Assembly: GCF_019219065.1 (NCBI RefSeq) | Contig: NZ_JAHUWK010000006.1 | Coordinates: 186,001-250,000 of the forward strand | Direction: 5' to 3' | Source of the DNA: Duganella sp. sic0402 | Lineage (GTDB): Bacteria; Pseudomonadota; Gammaproteobacteria; Burkholderiales; Burkholderiaceae_D | DNA: 64,000 bases | Part shown: positions 55,312 to 63,317 of the stretch, one piece after another | How positions within the stretch are numbered: the stretch's first letter is position 1 | Layout: each line of letters opens with the position of its first letter | Notes under the pieces: model-generated | Databases searched by the model: none | What the model was told of the DNA's origin: nothing | Seen by the model: only the letters and a program-made list of their open reading frames with translations | Translations under genes and position numbers: made by a program

Positions 55312-56073
55312 ATGAAGCGCATGCATACCGAATCTGACAACAATCTGGCCGCGCGCCGCACCCTGGGCGCAACGATTGCCGACGCCTTCTTTGCGGAAGG
55401 CCTGTTCGACGCCTTGCCGGACGTGGTGTTTTTCGTCAAGGACGTGGCGGGACGCTATGTGGTGGTCAATCAAACGCTGGTGCAGCGTTGCGGCCAGCGG
55501 CACAAGTCGGCGCTGATCGGGCGTACCCCGGCGGAGGTGTTTGCCCATCCCTTCGGCCAGACGTATCAGGCGCAGGACATGCTGGTGCTGGCCGGCGAAG
55601 CCGAGATCGAAGATCAGCTGGAGCTGCACCTGTACCCCAGCCGCGATCCCGGCTGGTGCCTGACCCGCAAGACCGCGCTGCGCGATGCGCACGGCCGTAT
55701 CGTCGGCTTGACCGGCATCTCGCGCGACCTGGCGATGGCCGACAAGAAGAACCCCGCCTACCGCAAGGTGGCGGCGGCGGTGCAGGTGATCCATGAGCAA
55801 TACGGCCAGCCCCTGCAACTGCCGGAACTGGCGCGCATCGCCCATATGTCGGTGGCGCAGATCGAGCGCTATTTCCTGCGCATCTTCCACCTGACACCGC
55901 GCCAGATGATTATCCAGACCCGTGTCGACGCCGCCTCGCGCATGCTGAACGGCGACGCCAGCGTGGCGGAGATCGCCCAGGCCTGCGGCTACGGCGACCA
56001 CTCGGCCTTCACGCGGCAATTCAAGGCCACCACCGGCCTGACTCCCAGCCAATACCGCCAATTGGAAAAATGA
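55312..56073 (+). CDS. PAS-AraC family transcriptional regulator
   Basis: The 253-residue protein has an N-terminal PAS domain (about residues 18-140; for example [20 protein letters not shown] and [19 protein letters not shown]) and a C-terminal AraC-type double HTH ([20 protein letters not shown] and [19 protein letters not shown]). It is divergent from the hydroxyproline genes, and an activator of those genes is the natural reading. The ATG at 55312 has GGGAAATA immediately upstream; a GTG at 55285 would add nine residues and is possible. It runs into the CAP-lipoprotein gene with no clear terminator. Confidence 0.86.
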   Translation: MKRMHTESDNNLAARRTLGATIADAFFAEGLFDALPDVVFFVKDVAGRYVVVNQTLVQRCGQRHKSALIGRTPAEVFAHPFGQTYQAQDMLVLAGEAEIEDQLELHLYPSRDPGWCLTRKTALRDAHGRIVGLTGISRDLAMADKKNPAYRKVAAAVQVIHEQYGQPLQLPELARIAHMSVAQIERYFLRIFHLTPRQMIIQTRVDAASRMLNGDASVAEIAQACGYGDHSAFTRQFKATTGLTPSQYRQLEK

Positions 56074-56095
56074 TCTATTTGCTACTTATCTCATA

Positions 56096-56116
56096 TATAA
56101 TTTCCATATGGAAATT
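56096..56116 (+). promoter_or_regulatory. TATAAT -10 element overlapping an 18-bp perfect palindrome
   Basis: TATAAT at 56096-56101 is a consensus -10, lacking a good -35. AATTTCCATATGGAAATT (56099-56116) is its own reverse complement and covers the expected start of transcription, 16 bases before the CAP-lipoprotein start codon. A dimeric repressor or an activator bound here would control that gene. The ATG inside the palindrome (56108) is in frame but lacks a ribosome-binding site. Confidence 0.5.
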
Positions 56117-56131
56117 TATAAGGATAAGCCG

Positions 56132-58516
56132 GTGAAACATCAGTTGAAATGGAGCGCGCTGACCGTCAGTGCCTTGCTGGCCGCTTGCGGCAGCTCCGAG
56201 CCGCCAACAGCGGTGTCCACCAGTCAGAAAGTGCAGGGCGGCGCGCCGGTGGCCCAGGCCCAGGAACAGCTTCCGGCTGAACGGCTTGGACCCGCATTGA
56301 ATGTCGGCCAGGTGCGCGACCTGGAGCAACTGCGCGCCGCCGGCCGCGATGGGCGTGCACGCCAGGGCGCCGCCGGACCGGGCCTGCAAGTGGATGTGCA
56401 GGATCGCGAAGCGGTGCGGGTGTTCTTTAATGGCATTTACGCCGGCATTCCGGAAGCGCCGATGAACTGGACCGGCAGCTATGCCAGCGGTGCCGCCGGC
56501 ACGGTCAGCAAGGCTTATCAGGACTCGACGCTGTTGCGCATCAACTGGTTCCGCGCGATGGCCGGCCTGTCGTCGAATACGGTGCTGGTGGACGAGTACA
56601 ACGCCAAGGACCAGCAGGCGGCGATGATCATGAGTACCAACGGCCAGTTGTCGCACTATCCGCCGGCCACCTGGAAGAATTACACCGCCGATGGCTATGA
56701 TGGCGCCAGCCATTCCAACCTGGCGCTGTACGCCGGCGTGCAGGCGGTCGACTCCTATATCAATGATTTCGGCGACAGTAATTTCCCGGTCGGGCACCGG
56801 CGCTGGCTGCTCTATCCGCAGAACAGCCACTTCGGCTCCGGCAGCGTGCCGGGTGGGACCTATAACGGTGTCACCTATTGGCCAGCCAATGCGCTGTGGA
56901 CTGTGTCCAGCGATTTCGGCACCGCACGGCCCAAGGTGCGCGATGATTATGTGGCCTGGCCGCCGCGCGGCTATGTGCCGTACCAGGTGACTTACAAGCG
57001 CTGGTCGATCTCCTATCCCGACGCCGACTTCAAGCAGGCGAAAGTGGTGGTGACGCTGAACGGCGCCAACGTGCCCTTGACGCAGGAAGAGGTCCACGAT
57101 GGCTATGGTGAAAACACGCTGGTCTGGAAGATTACCAATATTCCCGAATATGGCCTGATGGGTAAGCCGGCGACGGACCAGCGCTACAGCGTGACGGTCT
57201 CCAACGTGCTGGTACAAGGCAAACCGGTGACCTATGCGTATGACGTGACGGTATTCGATCCCGCCAAGCCAACCGCCGGCGCGGCGCGCACCACGGTGCT
57301 GCCGCCGGCGACGGTGGCGCTGGGCGCGCAGGCGCAATTGGCGGTGCAGTCCATGCTCAACGCCACCGGCTATCAGCTCAAGCAGTACCAGCGCCGCGCC
57401 CTGGACGAGACGCCATACAACGCCGGCAATGCGGCCGGGGTGTGGGTGCCGAAGACCACTGGCAGCTACAACAGCCTGGCTGGCCCTGGTTTCTTCCTGC
57501 GCCACGGCGACTTCAATGACCAGACGCTGACGCTGGCCAAGAAGCTGCTGGCCGGGAGCAAGGCGGCCATGACGTTCACGCGCTCGACCTATTATCTGGC
57601 GCCGCAGGAGTCCTTGCATGTGCAGATTTCGGACGACGATGGCGCCAGCTGGAACAGTGTCTACTCGGAGACTGGCTTTAGTACGCCGACCAGTGCCAGC
57701 GAGGTGAAGGTTAGCCTGGCAGCCTACGCCGGCCGCAAGATCAGTGTGCGCTTCCTGGAAACGCAGAACGGCGCTATCTCCACCTGCGACGCCTGCGGCT
57801 GGACCTTGAGTGACGTGTCGCTCAGCGACACCAGCGAACTGCTGAACGAGCAGACTTTTGCGCTGCCGGCCAGCGGCGTACTCTCGGCAAGCTGGGCGCA
57901 AGCCGGCGACTACGCGCTGTTTGGCCGCACCCAATATCAGTCGCTGTTCTACGGCGAATGGGGACCGGTCGCTGCGATGTACGTGGATGGTGCGAAGTTC
58001 AGCGGCAAGCGCGCCAACTACAGCGTGGAGAAAAAAGAGACCGGCTATGTTTTCACCGACAATGTCGGTAGCGATGGTGTGCAGGTAGTGCGCAATCCAT
58101 TCCGGCTCGATTTCACTGATACCAGCCTGGCCTTCGATGCGGACGGCAACGCCGGCACGGCTTATCTCATGTATCAGGCGGCGTTTAACCGCAAGCCTGA
58201 TCTGGTCGGACTTGGTTTCTGGATTAAGCGGATGGATGCCGGGTTGACTGCGCAGGAATTGGCTGCGGGCTTTGTGAATTCGCCGGAATTCAAGCGGGTG
58301 TATGGCGCCAACCCGACCAGCGACGAACTGGTGAAAGCCATGTATCGCAATACGCTGCATCGTGAGCCGGAACCGGCAGGCTATCGTTACTGGCTCAACT
58401 TGTTGAGCAATGGCTTGTCGACGGAATCCATGCTACTCGCCTTTGCGGCAAGCCAGGAAAATCGCCAGCAAGTTGCGCCGGATATTTCCCTGGGTATCGA
58501 GTACATCCGCTACTGA
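56132..58516 (+). CDS. Exported CAP-domain lipoprotein with C-terminal DUF4214
   Basis: A 794-residue secreted protein. The N-terminus is a lipoprotein signal (KHQLKWSALTVSALLAAC, Cys19). A CAP/SCP-like domain follows (about residues 115-380; LRINWFRAMAGLSSN, MIMSTNGQLSHYPPATWKN, PVGHRRWLLYPQNSHFGSGS), then a beta-rich region (about 430-570) like the jelly-roll of secreted peptidases, and DUF4214-type repeats at the C-terminus (about 675-780; AYLMYQAAFNRKPDLVGLG, MYRNTLHREPEPAGYRYWL). The start is GTG at 56132 with AAGGA seven bases upstream; the ATG at 56108 lacks a site. Two bases separate its stop from the convergent beta-galactosidase stop. Function unknown. Confidence 0.82.
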   Translation: MKHQLKWSALTVSALLAACGSSEPPTAVSTSQKVQGGAPVAQAQEQLPAERLGPALNVGQVRDLEQLRAAGRDGRARQGAAGPGLQVDVQDREAVRVFFNGIYAGIPEAPMNWTGSYASGAAGTVSKAYQDSTLLRINWFRAMAGLSSNTVLVDEYNAKDQQAAMIMSTNGQLSHYPPATWKNYTADGYDGASHSNLALYAGVQAVDSYINDFGDSNFPVGHRRWLLYPQNSHFGSGSVPGGTYNGVTYWPANALWTVSSDFGTARPKVRDDYVAWPPRGYVPYQVTYKRWSISYPDADFKQAKVVVTLNGANVPLTQEEVHDGYGENTLVWKITNIPEYGLMGKPATDQRYSVTVSNVLVQGKPVTYAYDVTVFDPAKPTAGAARTTVLPPATVALGAQAQLAVQSMLNATGYQLKQYQRRALDETPYNAGNAAGVWVPKTTGSYNSLAGPGFFLRHGDFNDQTLTLAKKLLAGSKAAMTFTRSTYYLAPQESLHVQISDDDGASWNSVYSETGFSTPTSASEVKVSLAAYAGRKISVRFLETQNGAISTCDACGWTLSDVSLSDTSELLNEQTFALPASGVLSASWAQAGDYALFGRTQYQSLFYGEWGPVAAMYVDGAKFSGKRANYSVEKKETGYVFTDNVGSDGVQVVRNPFRLDFTDTSLAFDADGNAGTAYLMYQAAFNRKPDLVGLGFWIKRMDAGLTAQELAAGFVNSPEFKRVYGANPTSDELVKAMYRNTLHREPEPAGYRYWLNLLSNGLSTESMLLAFAASQENRQQVAPDISLGIEYIRY

Positions 58517-58518
58517 GT

Positions 58519-60882
58519 TCAGGAACCCGTCACCAGCGTACCGACGTAGGCGCGATAGCGCTTGATGCGGCCGGTAACGCCTTCCGGGCCCTGGCGCGGC
58601 GTGTAGCGCAGGCCGGCCACCACATCCTCCTTGCCCAGGTCGATGATCAGGCGGTGCGGGTGTTTTGCGCCCGGCGCCGTCGCCGCCTTGCCGCTGTAGG
58701 CGGTGTGCCAGAAGTCCGAGGCCTGGCCGTTGATGGCGTTGAGCGCGCCGCCGTCTTCCTTGGTGAACTCTTCGCTGCTGACCCAGGCGATGGTCCAGCT
58801 GGACTGGTTGAGCGGCTTGCCGTCAACGCCCAGCAGCGCCAGTTCGGCCACGGCGGCGTATTGCTTGCCGTCGAAGGCGTCGAGCGACTCAAGGCAGAAC
58901 TGGCGGCCTTTGAGCGGCTGTGCGAACTTCACATCCTGCACGGCGGAGCCTTGCGCGAATTCGCCTGCATGCGCCGGCTTCACACCGTCCAGGGCTGGCT
59001 TCACTTTGCTCGGTGGACGCGGCAGGTCCAGCTCCGGACGCAGCTTGTCGAGGATCGGCGTTTTCAGGCCCTCGATGCGGGCGCTGCGCGGACCGGTCAG
59101 GTCCAGCACCACCACTTCGTTCTTGCCGCGCTGTAGCCATGGGCCGGGCAGGTACATGGTCTGCGTCGGGCCGATGCTCCAGTAGCGTCCCAGGCAGCGG
59201 CCATTGACCCAGACCACGCCCTGGCCCCAGCCGGACATGTCGAGGAAGGTGTCGCCGCTTTGCGCGACATCGAAGCTGCCACGCCAGAAGGCGGCGCCTT
59301 GTGAGCGTCCGGTCTTCCACGTCAGTGGCGGCAGTACGGCGTCGGCGTCAAAGTCGATGGCGCGGATTTCCCAGTTTTCCAATGGCTGGCCGTTCAGCAG
59401 CACCGGCCCGTGCAGGCCTTTGCGGTCATGGATTTCGACGCCGAAGTTGACGCGGGCGATGGTGTACAGCAGGATCTCCAGCGTCGCCGGTTTGCTGCGC
59501 GCGGGCAGGTCGACGCTGAAACGGCGGTGGCGGGTATCCATGGTGCCGATCTGCTTGCCGTCGATGCTGACCCAGGCCAGGTCGCGTACCTTGGCGGCTT
59601 CCAGTGTGCCGGCCGGGCCGGCGGGCAGCGTGACCCGGTACGCGACCAGACCGCGGCTGATGTCGTACTGCTCGATCGGCTGCGGCGACACGGCGCGTAT
59701 CGCTTTCGCCGGCAGTGCAGCGGCTACCGTGCACGATTCTTTCAGTGCAAACGGCTTGATGGCGATGACCGGATTCGGCGCTGGCGCTGGCGGCAGCGTT
59801 TCGCCTGCATGCAGGAAGGGCTTGATGCCCTCGCGGTAGGCCTGGAATTTTTCGCCGGTCCATCCGGCTTCGCTGATTGGCGCGTCGTAGTCGTAGCTGC
59901 TGGTGTCGGGACGGAAGGGGCGGTCGCAGCCGCCCCACAGGCCGAAGCTGGTGCCGCCATGCGCCATGTACAGGCTGAAGGAGCCGTTCATCTTCAACAT
60001 GGTCTGGATGTCGGCCACGGCGCCGTTGGCCGAACCGCGGCGGTGCGGCGCGCCCCAGGTGTCGAACCAGCCGGAGTAGTATTCGCCGCACATGCGCGGG
60101 CCTTTCTGTACCTGGTCCAGTGCCTTGAAACCGGTCAGCGGATCGCTGCCGAAGTTGACCACGTTGAACAGGCCGTCGATGTGCGTCTTGACCACCGCAT
60201 TGGTCGGATTGCACTGGAATAGCGGCACGTCGAAGCCAGCGTCCTGCAACATGCTTTTCATGTCGCGCATATAGTCCAGGTCTTCGCCGAAGAAGCCGTA
60301 TTCATTCTCGACCTGTACCATCAGGATCGGGCCGCCGTGGGTGATCTGCTGCGGCCCAAGTACGCGGCCGACTTCCTTCATGTAGCGGCGCGCAGGCTGC
60401 ACGAAGTTGGGATCGCGCGTACGCAGGAAAGCGTCGCCCGGTTTCTTCAGCAGCCACCACGGCAGACCACCCATTTCCCATTCGGCGCACGCATAAGGGC
60501 CGGGACGCAGGATGACCCACAGGCCCTCTTGCTGCGCAAGCTTGCAGAACTCCGCCGCATCGCGCTGGCCTTGCCAGTCGAAGCGGCCTTCGCGCCATTC
60601 ATGGTAATTCCAGAACAGGTAGGCGCAGACGGTGTTCAGGCCCATCGCCTTGATGGCTTTCAGGCGGTGCTGCCAGTATTCGCGCGGCACGCGGGCGAAG
60701 TGCATTTCGCCGCAGCGGATTTGCAGGCGCTGGCCGTCGAGCATGAAGTCGGTGTCGGAGATGCTGAAGCGGGTGGCGGCTTGCGCCGACAGCGGCAGCA
60801 GCATGCTGCCGACCGAGGTCGCTGCGGCCGCTACGCCAGCGCCGCGCAGTACGCGGCGTCGGGATGCTGATGTGATCGTCAT
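58519..60882 (-). CDS. GH35 beta-galactosidase, Tat-exported
   Basis: Periplasmic or surface beta-galactosidase of family GH35. The 787-residue protein has a twin-arginine signal (SRRRVLRGAG, residues 7-16), the TIM barrel with acid/base Glu194 in VQVENEYGFFG and nucleophile Glu267 in CGEYYSGWFDTWG, further beta domains (GWGQGVVWVNGRCLGRYW) and a C-terminal F5/8-type-C-like domain (ELALLGVDGKPLNQSSWTIAW) that may bind sugar. The start overlaps the DUF2264 gene's stop by one base. It should release galactose from galactan side chains. Confidence 0.9.
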   Translation of the reverse strand: MTITSASRRRVLRGAGVAAAATSVGSMLLPLSAQAATRFSISDTDFMLDGQRLQIRCGEMHFARVPREYWQHRLKAIKAMGLNTVCAYLFWNYHEWREGRFDWQGQRDAAEFCKLAQQEGLWVILRPGPYACAEWEMGGLPWWLLKKPGDAFLRTRDPNFVQPARRYMKEVGRVLGPQQITHGGPILMVQVENEYGFFGEDLDYMRDMKSMLQDAGFDVPLFQCNPTNAVVKTHIDGLFNVVNFGSDPLTGFKALDQVQKGPRMCGEYYSGWFDTWGAPHRRGSANGAVADIQTMLKMNGSFSLYMAHGGTSFGLWGGCDRPFRPDTSSYDYDAPISEAGWTGEKFQAYREGIKPFLHAGETLPPAPAPNPVIAIKPFALKESCTVAAALPAKAIRAVSPQPIEQYDISRGLVAYRVTLPAGPAGTLEAAKVRDLAWVSIDGKQIGTMDTRHRRFSVDLPARSKPATLEILLYTIARVNFGVEIHDRKGLHGPVLLNGQPLENWEIRAIDFDADAVLPPLTWKTGRSQGAAFWRGSFDVAQSGDTFLDMSGWGQGVVWVNGRCLGRYWSIGPTQTMYLPGPWLQRGKNEVVVLDLTGPRSARIEGLKTPILDKLRPELDLPRPPSKVKPALDGVKPAHAGEFAQGSAVQDVKFAQPLKGRQFCLESLDAFDGKQYAAVAELALLGVDGKPLNQSSWTIAWVSSEEFTKEDGGALNAINGQASDFWHTAYSGKAATAPGAKHPHRLIIDLGKEDVVAGLRYTPRQGPEGVTGRIKRYRAYVGTLVTGS

Positions 60883-62162
60883 TAGTAATTTACCGGGTAG
60901 TCTTTAGGGAAGCGGGCGCCGGAGAAGGCTTTCTTCTGCGTCCAGTCCTGCGGTGCGGCGGTCCAGTAGCTGTCGCTGGCCGGCAGGCCAAGCGGCAGCA
61001 GGCTGGCGGAAGCGATGTACATGCTGCCGTTGTTGGAGTACCAGTCGCCCAGCTCCGGCTGGTGGCCGACGAAACCGATGGTCAGGTAGCTGTCCTTGGT
61101 GAAGTTGGAGGGCGCCGACCACACGGCCTTGTGCACCGCCTGCAGCGCGGCGCGCACCTGGCCTTCGGGCAGGCTTTGCGGCAGCTGCTTGCGCAGCGCC
61201 AGCAGCGCCAGCGGCTGGAAGGCGGCGGTGCGGTAGGTCAGCGAGCGGCCGATCGGTGGGAAGCTGCCGTCGGTGGAGATGAAACGCTCCAGATGTTCGC
61301 TGTAGCGCTGCATGCGCTTGATGGCCTGCGCGCGCAGTTCTTCCGGTTTGCCGTTCCAGAACGCGCCTTTTTCCGCATCCAGCACGTCGAGGATTTCGAC
61401 CAGCATTGGATGCATGACGAAGGCGTTGTAGTAGTCAAAGTGGAAGGCGTCGCCATCCTTGATCCAGCCATCGCCGACATACCACTCGTTGATTTTGCGG
61501 ATGGCGACGTTCATGCGCATCGGATCGAATTCCTCGCCGATCGACATCAGCCAGGCTTCGTTCATGGCGGCGAACAGCATCCAGTTGATGTAAGGCGGTT
61601 CGATGCGGCGCAGCGACTTGATTTCGGCGATGATGCGCTGCTTGGTTTTGGCGTCCAGCGGTTCCCACAGCGCTTTCGGCGCGCGGATCAGGGCGTTGGT
61701 GAAGTAGGCGGAATCCACCAGCGTCTGGCCGGGGCCTTTCCATAGCAAGTAGTCCGGATTGGCCGGATCGACCGAGTTGGTGTAGCTTTGCAGCGCCAGT
61801 TGATGCAGGCGCTTGCGGGTGGCGCCTTCTGGTGTGCCGTCATCCGGCAGCGCCAGCCAGGGCGCGATGCCGGCGATCAGCCGGCCGAAGCATTCGAGAT
61901 AGGTGACGCCTTTGTCGCGGCCATCCCAGGTTGGGCTGACTTCCAGCGCGAAGTTTTTCTTCAGCGTGCCGGCCGCCATATTGGCCAGCACCGGCTCCGA
62001 CATTTTCTGCGCCAGCGCGGCCAGTTGCGCGCGCGCTGTGGCGCCGCTGGCATCCGTAGCGGATGATGCAGTTGCGGTGGCAGCAACCGCGCCCTGGGTT
62101 GCGGTCGCTGCGATGCCGCCAGCGGCGGCGGCCAGGCTCTGGATAAAATTACGTCGTTCCAT
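60882..62162 (-). CDS. DUF2264 protein with Tat-like signal
   Basis: A 426-residue protein beginning ERRNFIQSLAAAAGG, a Tat-type signal. The mature part matches DUF2264: GRLIAGIAPWLAL, YTNSVDPANPDYLLWK, SLRRIEPPYINWMLFAAM, DGWIKDGDAFHFDYYNAFV and DSYLTIGFVGHQPELGDWYSN, an alpha/alpha-toroid type of sequence. Relatives occur beside polysaccharide-degrading enzymes, and some DUF2264 proteins have been placed in glycoside hydrolase family GH154 (beta-glucuronidase); I recall that link but cannot check it. GGAG precedes the ATG. Operon: TonB receptor-GH105-DUF2264-GH35, gaps 2, 13 and -1 bases. Confidence 0.78.
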   Translation of the reverse strand: MERRNFIQSLAAAAGGIAATATQGAVAATATASSATDASGATARAQLAALAQKMSEPVLANMAAGTLKKNFALEVSPTWDGRDKGVTYLECFGRLIAGIAPWLALPDDGTPEGATRKRLHQLALQSYTNSVDPANPDYLLWKGPGQTLVDSAYFTNALIRAPKALWEPLDAKTKQRIIAEIKSLRRIEPPYINWMLFAAMNEAWLMSIGEEFDPMRMNVAIRKINEWYVGDGWIKDGDAFHFDYYNAFVMHPMLVEILDVLDAEKGAFWNGKPEELRAQAIKRMQRYSEHLERFISTDGSFPPIGRSLTYRTAAFQPLALLALRKQLPQSLPEGQVRAALQAVHKAVWSAPSNFTKDSYLTIGFVGHQPELGDWYSNNGSMYIASASLLPLGLPASDSYWTAAPQDWTQKKAFSGARFPKDYPVNY

Positions 62163-62175
62163 TCAGTCTCCGTTA

Positions 62176-63315
62176 TTATTGACGCAGCAGGCGCACCATT
62201 TCGGTGGAGGCCAGCAGATAAGCACCCACACCGAAAGGCGAGGTCGAATTCTGGTTGACCACCTGGCCTGGTATCGCGCGTTCGCCGATCGGCTGGATGT
62301 AGCCGACTTTGCCGTCCGGTTGCAAGGCCACCTTGCTCAGATAATGCCAGCCCTTGCGTACCACCGGCAGGTATTCATCGCGTTCCAGCAGGCCGTTGTT
62401 GATGCCCCAAAGGTAGCCGTAGACGAAGAAAGCGGTGCCGCTGGTTTCAGGCCCCGGTGCATGTTCTGCGTCGAGCAGACTGCGGGTCCAGTAGCCGTCG
62501 GCGGTTTGTGCTTTTTTCAGCGCCTGCGCCATGCCCTGATATTTGGCGATGTATTCGTTGCGGTGCGGGTCGTCCTTGGGCAGGTCTTGCAGCACCTTGG
62601 CCAGGCCGGCGAACACCCAGCCATCGCCGCGCGACCAGAAGTCCTTCTTGCCGTTGGCGCTCTTGTGTTTCGGGTAGACATAGCGCGCATCGCGGTAGTA
62701 CAGCTTTTCATCGCTGTCGTACATGATGCTGTTGGCGTAGCTGAAGTATTGGTAAAGCTTGTCGAGGTACTGGCGATTGCCGGTCACGCCATATAGTTTG
62801 GTCATCACCGGCATCACCATGTACAGACCGTCCGACCACCACCAGTAGTCCTGGTTGGGGGTGCTCATCTGGTATTCCATCACCTCGCGTGCGCGGGCGA
62901 TCTTTTCCGGATCGGGATCGAGCTTGTACAGGTCCACATAGGTCTGGAAGCAGATCTGCCAGTCGCCGAACAGTACGTGTTCGTCAGTCTCGCCGTACTG
63001 GTACTTCCACACCGCCTTGCTGGTGGACTTGGCGCCTTGCCACTGGTTGTGGATGGCCCAGTCTTCCGAATACTTGCGCCATGCCGGATTTTTGGTGAGC
63101 TGGTAGGCTTCCATATTCCCGGTGTGATACGCGGCGATATCCCAGAACGACCATTGCTGCGGTTTCTCGCGCTGCTGCCAGTAATCGTTGACCTTGTTGA
63201 TAATGCCGACCACCTCCTGTTCGGAGGTGTCGACTGCCGGCGGCGCCGAAGCGCAGCCGGCCAATACGGTGACGCTGGCGGCCATCAGCGTCACGGCGTA
63301 GAGTCGTTTCATCAT
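62176..63315 (-). CDS. GH105 unsaturated uronyl hydrolase, lipoprotein
   Basis: Removes unsaturated uronic acid from oligosaccharides made by pectate or rhamnogalacturonan lyases. The 379-residue protein has a lipoprotein signal ending VTVLAGC (Cys21), then the alpha/alpha barrel of GH105 with DYWWWSDGLYMVMPVM (proposed catalytic Asp162), DFWSRGDGWVFAGLAKV and SGTAFFVYGYLWGINNG. YteR/YesR-like members act on unsaturated rhamnogalacturonan disaccharides. Start may be either of two adjacent ATGs. Second gene after the TonB-dependent receptor, with only 2 bases between them. Confidence 0.88.
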   Translation of the reverse strand: MMKRLYAVTLMAASVTVLAGCASAPPAVDTSEQEVVGIINKVNDYWQQREKPQQWSFWDIAAYHTGNMEAYQLTKNPAWRKYSEDWAIHNQWQGAKSTSKAVWKYQYGETDEHVLFGDWQICFQTYVDLYKLDPDPEKIARAREVMEYQMSTPNQDYWWWSDGLYMVMPVMTKLYGVTGNRQYLDKLYQYFSYANSIMYDSDEKLYYRDARYVYPKHKSANGKKDFWSRGDGWVFAGLAKVLQDLPKDDPHRNEYIAKYQGMAQALKKAQTADGYWTRSLLDAEHAPGPETSGTAFFVYGYLWGINNGLLERDEYLPVVRKGWHYLSKVALQPDGKVGYIQPIGERAIPGQVVNQNSTSPFGVGAYLLASTEMVRLLRQ

Positions 63316-63317
63316 GC

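Noticed and set aside
56108-56110. ATG inside the palindrome as the start of the CAP lipoprotein
   Set aside because: It has no ribosome-binding site and would put MEIYKDKP before a complete lipoprotein signal; GTG at 56132 has AAGGA at ideal spacing.
56075-58360. A 761-codon minus-strand open frame under the CAP lipoprotein
   Set aside because: Low-complexity composition and no motif; the plus-strand protein has signal peptide, domains and a ribosome-binding site.
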